NCBI GenBank assembly: GCA_029935275.1
Contig: JAOZKQ010000014.1
Location: 1-18,156 of the forward strand
Source: Bacteroidales bacterium
Lineage (GTDB): Bacteria; Bacteroidota; Bacteroidia; Bacteroidales; VadinHA17
Direction: 5' to 3'
Length of the DNA stretch: 18,156 nucleotides
Made by a program: the position numbers and the translations under genes. The notes under the pieces are model-generated. The model was not told the origin of the DNA. It saw only the letters and a list, made by a program, of their open reading frames with translations, and did no database searches. Of the stretch, positions 1 through 7,800 are shown piece by piece. Every line of letters begins with the position of its first letter. Within the stretch, counting starts at the first letter, position 1.

Positions 1-266
1 AGGATTCTCAGCTTAAATTAAGGATATTGATCATTAATTATTATCCTTCCATCAATAATAAAAGCTAATTGGTCAAAATATCTTTTTATTTATATATAAT
101 AATATGTATATTTATCAACTGACCAACATCCTGACATTTTAATTCTATATTTTTCAGCTATATGACTTTTTCCAAAGAAATTAGGCAGATAGTTTCTTGA
201 ATAAAATATTATGCCTTTCAATATTATAAATTTTGTTAAGTCACATTAATAATAAAATACATAATC
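1..266. other. AT-rich non-coding leader upstream of gene 1
   Basis: No coding region can be supported here. The stretch is very AT-rich, with alternating T/A runs around 85-117. An in-frame TAA at 237-239 lies upstream of the ATG at 267, so gene 1 cannot start further upstream. A Bacteroidota promoter would be expected here (TTG-type -33 element and TAnnTTTG -7 element). The nearest look-alike is TAAATTTTG at 227-235, but its spacer is one base too long and no well-placed -33 element is visible, so no promoter is called. A weak inverted repeat (AAGGATA at 20-26, TATCCTT at 42-48) is present without a T-run. The bases just before the ATG are A/T only in character, with no Shine-Dalgarno sequence, as is usual in this phylum. 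Confidence 0.6.
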
Positions 267-3200
267 ATGAGAAAGAACCTTTTAACCCTTCTTTGTGTAA
301 TCTTTATTCCTTATGTCCTTACTGCACAAACAAACATTAGCGGTAAAATTAGTAACAATACAACATTGTCAGTGGCGAACAGCCCCTACATAGTGACAGA
401 CAACCTTACTGTTAATGCCGGGGTAACATTAACGGTTGAATCCGGCGTTGAGTTGAAGTTTAATTCAGGTAAGTATATCCAGGTTTATGGTACACTCACG
501 GCAAACAGTGCTGCTTTTACAGCCAATGAAAGCACTACTGAAGGTTACTGGACCGGAATTTATATTGGCTATGAATGGGGTAGTGATATTGGAAATGCAA
601 CCCTAAACAATTGTTCTGTTGAGTATGCAAAATCCCTTTATGTAAGAAAGGGACAGCTAAACCTGACAAACAATACTACAATTAATAATTTTAGTAATTC
701 CGGTATAGATGTTTATGCTGACGGAATACTAAATATAGACCACACTACCATTCAAAATTGCTCCTACCCTGTGTATTTCAGGGGAAACGGTACATGGACT
801 GCCGGTGAAGGACTGGTTCTGACCGGAAATGATAATGATTATATATTTCTTAATTTCAGAGATATTAATTCAACATTGAGTTGCCCTGAAGTAGGTGTTC
901 CCTACTATTACGATTCGGAACTCCGGATTACTGAAACAGGAAGCCTTCATATATCTGCAGGAGTAAGTTTTTTGGGTAATACCAGTGCCTATATTTCTGT
1001 AGATGGTAAATTGAAAGCAAATGGAACATCATCCGAACCTGTCGTTTTCAGCAGCATACCTTCTTCAGAATACTGGCAGGGTATAAACTTTAATGATCCG
1101 GCTATTGATACAGCGTGTATATTAACTAATTGTAAGTTCACAGGAGCTAATTATATCAATTATAATGACAGAAATTCGGAAATATCCAGATGTGCAATGG
1201 AAGTTATAAAAAGTTCACCCACATTTGATAATTGCGAGTTTTCCAACAACCGGTACAATCTGGTTGTTACAGGCCAAAGTTTACCCTCCTTTTCAAACTG
1301 TGATTTCAAAGCATCAAGTTTTGTCGAAAATCAGACACTCAATATTAATGTGGACATGAATGCGGCACCAGTTTTTAACACCTGCTCTATTGAATTTAAT
1401 GCAAAAGAAGCTCGGGCAATAGGTATTATTGGCTCTACCGTTTACGATGATTCTCACCTGAAGCAACTATCATTTACCGACTATAACAATCTTACTTACA
1501 CCCTGTATGGAAATGTTACTGTCCAGGATACGGCTTCACTGACTATCAACCCCGGAATTGTTATTAAATGCACCAAAAAGGATTATTACATACAAGCCAA
1601 AGGAGCTTTAACAGCCATAGGTAATGAAAATAATCCCATCGTGTTTACACATATTTCAGATGATAACTTTGGCTTTCCCGCCGACACATATAACAATGGA
1701 ACAGGATCCATCAGTAGAAGTTCATCAGGCAGGTTATTTTTAAGCAGTTCCACAACTTCGCATATAGAATACTGGAAGATTCTTTATGCTGGCAGGGATC
1801 AAAACTATTACGCCCTTACGGTAAATAATAATAATATTGTTAAAAATTGTGAAATCAGAGAAAGCTACCGGGGAGTACTTTTTTCTGGCAATGCCCAGCT
1901 AGTCAACAACCATTTTGAGAACATAACAACCTATCCTGTGTCCCGCAGTATGAATGATGGATTACCTGTATTATTAGGAAACTCAACGGCCAGTATTGGA
2001 AATGCGGGTATATATGTTCATGGTTTTGAATCAGGTACCTACTCTATTGGAGGAATGGATTTTGCAACTTACCCTAATGTTGCATATATCATTGATAATA
2101 ATTCTGAAATACCTGCATCTACAGATGTGACAATTCAACCGGGTACTGTCTTCAAGTTCAGGGAGTATTATGGTAAACTCACAGTCAAAGGCGGTCTGAA
2201 AGCAAAAGGCTCAAAAAATAATAAAATCATTTTTACCTCCCTTTATGATAATTCTGTTTCCGGAAACACAAATTTTAACGGAGGAGATGATCCGACTGGT
2301 CATAAATGGAGTGGTTTAGAGTTTACTGAATCCTCACATGATGCATTTAATTCATTAAATAATGTGGAACTAAGATATTTCAATAACAGTCTTAGTTTTA
2401 GTAATTGTAATGCGGTAGTGGACTCCGTAACCCTGAACTTTTCGGCTTCCTATGGAATATCAATTCTGGGGGAGGCAACGCTAAACATAAGCAATTGTGA
2501 ATTTAACAATCTGAATAATGCCCCCATTCAGATGGATATGTTTGCCAGTCCAACATTTTCAGGCAATACGGTAGCAAATGTACCCCGTTTAGGAATCAGC
2601 CTGAAGGGTGGCACGGTAAGCGGTACGGTACCTGTTCGAAGTTTTGCCGGATATGATAACATTACTTATTTGATAGATGAAAATATCAGGGTCGATGATG
2701 AATTAATTATACCGGCAGGACTGGTATTTAAAGGAGACGGTGGTGAATATATTGATGTTTATGGAAAACTTACCATTCAGGGTACAGAAAATAAGCCTGT
2801 GGTTTTCACTACGGTGCAGGACGATGAGTATGGAAATCCAGGAGATACGGACCAAAACGGGTCAGGAACTGTAACGAATAAAAGAGGCTGCCATATTGTA
2901 TTCAGAGAACAGGCGGATGATCAGAGTGTAGTCGATTATACGCTGTTCAGATACATGTACAATCATGGAATTTATATGGCCAGTGCATCGCCTATTATTT
3001 CAAATTGTATTTTTTATAATCCTGTAAATGAAGGTATAAAGTTAAATGGGGTAAGCACACCTACAATTAATAATTGTACTTTCGAAAATGCTCCATTCCC
3101 TATAACTACTTCATTAATGTCATTCCCGGGAAGTACTCAAAATAATGTATTATCAGGAACTACAGGAAAAGGAATTCATATAATCGACAATGAAACACTA

Positions 3201-4808
3201 ACACAAAATACCACTTTGTCTAAAAAGAATTTTGCCGGAATTGATAATATACCTTATATATTTGACAGATATACAATTGGAACAAGTGCAGTATTGACAA
3301 TCTCTCCGGGAGTTATTTGCAAATTCAGGCAGAATGGCTACCTGAATGTCAGAAATGGACTGATTGCAAATGGAGGAAATACCCCGGACAGCACCATTGT
3401 CTTCACATCAGACCGGGACGACTTTTATGGAGGCGACACTTATGGTAATGGCGATGCGAATCAGGCGGATGATCATTGGTGGTGGGGAATAAAATTCGAG
3501 GGAGAATCAATTGATGCTTCCAGTATTCTGGATAATTGTGTTCTTAAAAATGGTTCACGCAATTATTCCAACAGTGCCAATGGAAATAATCGTGGTGCCT
3601 TAACTTTAGACAATTCCTCACCCACCATTCAAAATTGCCTTTTTGAACATAATTACTGGGGTTTGCTGGTTCGTAACACTTCTGTACCAAACATTGCAGC
3701 TTGTGATTTTGTTGCGACTAATCCAACTTATGGCTACGGCATATGGAATGAAACCGGTACAGTAACCATATCGGCAGAAAATTGTTGGTGGAATCATGAC
3801 TCGGGACCCCATCATGCCACCCTTAACCCTGATGGCCAGGGTGAAAGGGCTTCCGATGGAGTAGATTTCACCCCATGGATTTCCATGCCTTCACAACCCC
3901 TTATGGGAGATGTAAGCTTAAATGGTGAAGTGATGCCTTATGATGCCTCTCTTGTATTGCAAAGCAGTGTAGGCACTTTAACTCTTAACAGTAAACAACA
4001 ATCAGTTGCAGATGTTAGCCGGGACGGTACTTTGTCAAGTTATGATGCTTCCCTAATCCTGCAATATTCTATTGGGCTGATAGGGAGTTTTGAACCAGCC
4101 AGTCCAAAATCAGGATCTTTATTGAATAGTGTCTCAGTTTCTGTCCCTGCTGAAACCATATCACCTGAAACATCCCGTTTTGAGATTCCTGTGTCATTAT
4201 CAACTTCTTCCCAAACCAAAGCTGTTGACATGATGCTAACATCCAATCGGCAACATTTAAAATTTATCGGGCTGAATACTGCAAAAATATCTTCAGATAT
4301 CATGATTGTATCAGGCTTTAATGACAGTACAGGTGTCCTTAAAATAGCCATGGCATCAGCATATGACCTGGAACTTAACCAGACTGAACTCGGACTCATT
4401 TTTGAGATCACCAATTCTCAGATGGAAGAATCAAATATTAAACTGGAAAATCTGTCTGCAAATGAGATACAGGAGGATGAATCGCTATTTACAATTACTG
4501 TCAATAGTCAGAATATGGCAACCGGACTGACTGATGTTGCTGGGCTTTCATCCCTGAAAATTTATAGCCTGGATAATAACTTCATTGCAGATCTAAACCT
4601 GATAACAAAGCAATCGAATTTAATCATAAATATTTATGACATCACTGGTAAAATGACAAATCAGTTAAGGATTAAAAACCCTCACACAGGTTACCATCAT
4701 CTTTTATTCCCTGCCGAAAGCAATGGAAATAATAATCCTTCAAAAATATACCTGATATCAATCAGGGGAGATGATTTTCTTGTTACACGGAAACTTGTTT
4801 TAAGATAA
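267..4808 (+). CDS. Multi-module parallel beta-helix protein with dockerin, cohesin-like domain and diverged T9SS sorting domain
   Basis: 1513 residues. Seen: a signal peptide (basic MRKN, hydrophobic core, likely cut after Ala20 before Gln21). Six modules of about 170-200 residues begin near residues 49, 219, 416, 619, 809 and 1009. Each has the pattern 'L-x-I-xxG-x-x-F...G-x-L-x-A/I-x-G...P-V/I-V-F-T', followed by short NCxF-type coils of right-handed parallel beta-helices. The last module ends in a cap-like NCWWN (1172-1176) ... DFTPW (1200-1204). A two-repeat dockerin follows (about 1214-1272), then a cohesin-like sandwich (about 1289-1412) and a diverged T9SS sorting domain (about 1429-1513). 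Known: such beta-helices occur in lyases and in adhesins, and dockerins bind cohesins. Inferred: an exported structural or ligand-binding protein that docks to the gene 2 product. No catalytic residues are recognisable. The ATG at 267 is the first in-frame start after a TAA at 237. Certain as a coding region; the role is uncertain. Confidence 0.95.
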   Translation: MRKNLLTLLCVIFIPYVLTAQTNISGKISNNTTLSVANSPYIVTDNLTVNAGVTLTVESGVELKFNSGKYIQVYGTLTANSAAFTANESTTEGYWTGIYIGYEWGSDIGNATLNNCSVEYAKSLYVRKGQLNLTNNTTINNFSNSGIDVYADGILNIDHTTIQNCSYPVYFRGNGTWTAGEGLVLTGNDNDYIFLNFRDINSTLSCPEVGVPYYYDSELRITETGSLHISAGVSFLGNTSAYISVDGKLKANGTSSEPVVFSSIPSSEYWQGINFNDPAIDTACILTNCKFTGANYINYNDRNSEISRCAMEVIKSSPTFDNCEFSNNRYNLVVTGQSLPSFSNCDFKASSFVENQTLNINVDMNAAPVFNTCSIEFNAKEARAIGIIGSTVYDDSHLKQLSFTDYNNLTYTLYGNVTVQDTASLTINPGIVIKCTKKDYYIQAKGALTAIGNENNPIVFTHISDDNFGFPADTYNNGTGSISRSSSGRLFLSSSTTSHIEYWKILYAGRDQNYYALTVNNNNIVKNCEIRESYRGVLFSGNAQLVNNHFENITTYPVSRSMNDGLPVLLGNSTASIGNAGIYVHGFESGTYSIGGMDFATYPNVAYIIDNNSEIPASTDVTIQPGTVFKFREYYGKLTVKGGLKAKGSKNNKIIFTSLYDNSVSGNTNFNGGDDPTGHKWSGLEFTESSHDAFNSLNNVELRYFNNSLSFSNCNAVVDSVTLNFSASYGISILGEATLNISNCEFNNLNNAPIQMDMFASPTFSGNTVANVPRLGISLKGGTVSGTVPVRSFAGYDNITYLIDENIRVDDELIIPAGLVFKGDGGEYIDVYGKLTIQGTENKPVVFTTVQDDEYGNPGDTDQNGSGTVTNKRGCHIVFREQADDQSVVDYTLFRYMYNHGIYMASASPIISNCIFYNPVNEGIKLNGVSTPTINNCTFENAPFPITTSLMSFPGSTQNNVLSGTTGKGIHIIDNETLTQNTTLSKKNFAGIDNIPYIFDRYTIGTSAVLTISPGVICKFRQNGYLNVRNGLIANGGNTPDSTIVFTSDRDDFYGGDTYGNGDANQADDHWWWGIKFEGESIDASSILDNCVLKNGSRNYSNSANGNNRGALTLDNSSPTIQNCLFEHNYWGLLVRNTSVPNIAACDFVATNPTYGYGIWNETGTVTISAENCWWNHDSGPHHATLNPDGQGERASDGVDFTPWISMPSQPLMGDVSLNGEVMPYDASLVLQSSVGTLTLNSKQQSVADVSRDGTLSSYDASLILQYSIGLIGSFEPASPKSGSLLNSVSVSVPAETISPETSRFEIPVSLSTSSQTKAVDMMLTSNRQHLKFIGLNTAKISSDIMIVSGFNDSTGVLKIAMASAYDLELNQTELGLIFEITNSQMEESNIKLENLSANEIQEDESLFTITVNSQNMATGLTDVAGLSSLKIYSLDNNFIADLNLITKQSNLIINIYDITGKMTNQLRIKNPHTGYHHLLFPAESNGNNNPSKIYLISIRGDDFLVTRKLVLR
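354..3884 (+). repeat. Six divergent beta-helix modules in protein 1 (residues 30-1206)
   Basis: This is a protein-level repeat and no DNA-level identity is evident. Module starts are spaced 170, 197, 203, 190 and 200 residues apart. Modules 3-6 are preceded by a shared junction of the form [SDN]F-[TA]-x-[YI]-[PDN]-N-[LVI]-x-Y, for example FTDYNNLTY, FATYPNVAY, FAGYDNITY and FAGIDNIPY. Modules 1 and 2 keep only a P-Y remnant. Each module core ends with a V/I-V/I-F-T/S strand. In modules 3, 5 and 6 this is followed by an Asp/Gly-rich loop (DD-x-F/Y-G ... DT-xx-NG). The even spacing and conserved junction suggest growth by duplication of a whole module, followed by divergence. Confidence 0.8.
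3906..4082 (+). other. Type I dockerin domain of protein 1 (residues 1214-1272)
   Basis: Two EF-hand-like calcium loops are complete. In the first, D1215, S1217, N1219, E1221 and D1226 occupy loop positions 1, 3, 5, 7 and 12. In the second, D1249, S1251, D1253, T1255 and D1260 do the same. Each loop runs into a near-identical helix (YDASLVLQ and YDASLILQ). The two-fold symmetric F-hand duplication is the hallmark of type I dockerins. Loop positions 10-11, which set cohesin specificity in clostridial dockerins, are P-Y in repeat 1 and S-Y in repeat 2 rather than S-T. The domain is internal because the C-terminus carries the T9SS sorting domain. Confidence 0.85.
4131..4502 (+). other. Cohesin-like beta-sandwich directly after the dockerin (residues 1289-1412)
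   Basis: The segment follows the cohesin pattern: a first strand with V-x-V-P, then FEIPVSLST, then a strand ending in LKFIGLNT. A G-x-L-K-I-A-M-A strand follows, then ELGLIFEIT and a final strand. It matches the strand order of the three cohesin-like domains of protein 2 but is diverged, and the Y-D-P-type turn is replaced by SNRQH. It could instead be a generic Ig-like spacer of the same fold. Placing a cohesin-like domain next to a dockerin in one chain is unusual and raises the possibility of self-association. Confidence 0.55.
4551..4805 (+). other. Diverged T9SS C-terminal sorting domain of protein 1 (residues 1429-1513)
   Basis: The position, length (about 85 residues) and strand layout match the type A Por secretion tail: L-K-I-Y, a central I-N-I-Y-D-I-T-G-K strand, and a basic last strand RKLVLR. 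However, the diagnostic YPNP is replaced by YSLDN, and the usual G-x-Y before the last strands reads SKIY. The domain is probably still functional, since the terminal strand and the YD-x-x-GK strand are kept, but this is the weakest of the three sorting domains here. Confidence 0.65.
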
Positions 4809-4871
4809 TGTATTTATTGAATCGGAGAATATCTGCCTTGAGGGTATTTTTCTCCAAAACAAATTATACAA

Positions 4872-7800
4872 ATGAATAAATCAGGTCATTATGAATTATT
4901 TCTTGCCGGTTTTTTCCTCATTTTCTTTTCAATATGGGGCGGAAACCTGGCAGGCCAGACAACAGCCATTGGATTCAGCATCTCCAATGTTACGATAACT
5001 GAGAAAGATACTTTTACTGTTTCGATAAATGCAGATTCACTTCTAACAGGAAGGTCCGTTTTCGGTTACAAATTTTACATCAGTTATTCTCCTACATATT
5101 TTGAGTTTAAGGAAATTGAGGGTACTAATTCCATACTTACATCCTGGGGAGAACCGACTCTGAACAGTTCGAATGAAGGAACCCTGATAATGGCCGGAGC
5201 CGGAGCTACACCCCTTACAGGAAACGGAGAAATGATCTATCTTAAATTCATATCAAAACGCTCAGGGAATGCCTATATTTCATTTAATACAAGTGAGAGT
5301 TACCTGAATGAACGCAACCCTTCTTCTGTGTTTACAAACGGATATATTACAGCCTCAGCAAGATCATACCCTAATATTTCTCCTGATTACAGGCAACTTT
5401 TTGTCGGTGAGGAAGTACAGATGTCTGTTTCGGGAGGTCAGGGACCTTATGTATATACTGTAGAAAATCCATCGGTCGCCATAATAAGCAATGAAAATAC
5501 GGTAAAAGCCATTGCTCCTGGAACTACAAAAGTTTATGTCACAGACGCAAATGATGAAGTTTCCTATACAACCGGCCTGGTTGATATAAGAGCGATTAAA
5601 ATAAACCTTGAGGAAGTTTCCACCTGGCCTGCTGACACCTTTTACATTCCTGTAAAATTAGAAATAGCTTCGGGAAACACGGTTTATTCAGGTCTTTTTG
5701 ACCTTAGTTATGACAGTGGGCTGACCGGTTTATCAGGAGATATACTTCCCGGAGATTTCCCTCTTATTATTGAGAGCAATGCAACAGGTTCAAAAGTAAA
5801 AGTTTCATTCGCCTCAACATCAGGAATAACAGGGAATGGGATTTTATGCTACCTGGCTTTCAGGGCAAATACGAGTGGTAGCCGGCAGGTACATTTTGAA
5901 AATATGCGATTTAATGAGAGTCTGCTTGCTTATGCAACAAAATCCACTTACTATATAACTGTCAATTCATTACCTGTATTAAGTTTCTCCCCTAATTCCG
6001 GAACACTCATGTGGGGTAAAACCATTAAAATAAATGTTTCAAACGGAACGGCACCTTATATATATACTGTATCAGATCCATCCCTGGCATCAATTGATGC
6101 TCAGGGAAATCTTACAGCAATAAGCGGAGGGCAGATTACAGTAACAGCCACTGACGCTCACGGAGCTGTCAAAACAAGCGGGGTATTTACCATTACGGAT
6201 AGCAAAATTACGATTAACCCAACCGATGGGGTCCTTGACGGTGAAACCCGTGTTCCCATAATTTCTTCCAAACTTCCTACCGGAAAAGCTATTTATGGGT
6301 TCAAAGGCAACATCATATTTGATGATTCCCACCTTGATTTTATAAGGATTGATCCACCAAACGGAGGAACACTTGTTCAATCCTCATTGAGTGGGAATTC
6401 CATTCAGATTGCAGGAGCATCAGGTGAAGGAATTAGCTCTGGAGTTATTGGCTTTCTGGTTTTCAAAATAAAAAATACTTTACCCCTGGATGGCCGGGCA
6501 GACCTTACTCTCATAAGTTTCTCAGGTAATGAAAACAATCTTTACTCCAGTCTGGAAAGTGGTAATGTCCACAGAGTGGAACAGGTGAGTTACCGGCCGA
6601 TAGCCAATGCAGGATCAGATTTCTCCTTGCAGGAGGGAAAAGCTGGTCACCTGGATGGCACAGGGTCTTATGATAATGACGGAGATCCGATTACTTATTT
6701 ATGGCGAGCTTCGGATGGGTTTATTTTAAATGACAGTACCTCACCGGCACCAGAATTTACTGCACCTTTTGTCTCTGAGAATACCACTTTCACGATAACA
6801 CTTATTGTGAGTGATGGCACAAACGAATCCGATCCTTCAGAAGTGAAAATTACAGTATTGCAAATTAATCATCCACCTGTTGCTGATGCAGGCGAAAACC
6901 TTAATTATGTAGAAGGAAGTTCTGTTTCACTTGACGGAAGCAATTCTTTTGATCCAGATAGTGATGCCATTTCTTTTAAATGGATTTCGCTGGATGGAAT
7001 TATCTTATTTAATAATACCAGTGCTTATCCTTCATTTATATTACCTCAGGTAACAACAAACACAAACTATCGTTTTACTCTTGTCGTGAATGACGCTGCA
7101 GTCAACTCCCCTACGGATACGGTAATCATCACAGCTGTTCAGGTTAATAAAAAACCAGTGGCCTTTGCCGGTGGTGATTTCAACCTGAATGAAAATGAAC
7201 AGGGAACTCTTGATGGTTCTCTTTCTTACGATGATGAAAATGCTCCCTTAACTTATTTATGGACAGCTCCTCCGGAAGTAACTCTTTCTTCCAAGACAAT
7301 TGCAAAACCTCAGTTTACTGCTCCGGCAGTTCACCTTGACTCTGTAATGGTTTTTAGTTTGGTAGTTAACGATGGCACAAGAAACTCGAATCCGGATGAG
7401 ATAAAAGTAACTGTATTAAATATCGATTCCCTTAGTAATGAGGCCCTGATTGACAGTGTGATAATGAATGGACTTGATTCTTTTGCCATTGATACAACAA
7501 ATGCAATAGTGAAGCTTTATGTTCCGTATGGATCAGATATTCGTTTGCTTGCTCCTGATTTCACGATCTCCCCAATGGCATCTTTGAATCCGGCAGGAGG
7601 ATCTCTGCATGATTTCTCCACTCCTGTTTATTACTCGGTTATGGCAGAAGATGGCATTAACAGTAAATTATGGAAAGTGGAAGTTTTCTCTCCGGAAAGA
7701 AGTATTTCACGTCAGCTTAACTCCGGATGGAACTGGATCTCATTAAATGTTCAACCCGAAGATATGAGTATCAGTAATTTATTCAGCAGCCTGGTACTGG

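Noticed and set aside
20..48. Inverted repeat AAGGATA/TATCCTT near the left edge, as a terminator of an upstream gene
   Set aside because: The stem is 7 bp with a 15-nt loop, no T-run follows it, and no upstream gene is visible. Chance is likely in such AT-rich DNA.
227..235. TAAATTTTG as a Bacteroidota -7 promoter element
   Set aside because: The inner spacer is one base longer than TAnnTTTG, and the nearest TTG (197-199) is too far upstream for a -33 element.
354..3884. Pectate lyase or other polysaccharide lyase function for the beta-helix modules
   Set aside because: No lyase catalytic or calcium-site motif is recognisable, and the NCxF coil repeats are equally typical of non-enzymatic beta-helices.
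4040..4414. 124-codon open frame on the - strand inside gene 1
   Set aside because: It lies opposite the well-supported dockerin and cohesin-like coding region, has no recognisable domain or start context, and looks like a shadow frame.
4824..4855. Inverted repeat GGAGAA/TTCTCC in the gap between genes 1 and 2, as a terminator or attenuator
   Set aside because: The stem is only 6 bp with a 20-nt loop, and no T-run follows it. It is too weak to call.
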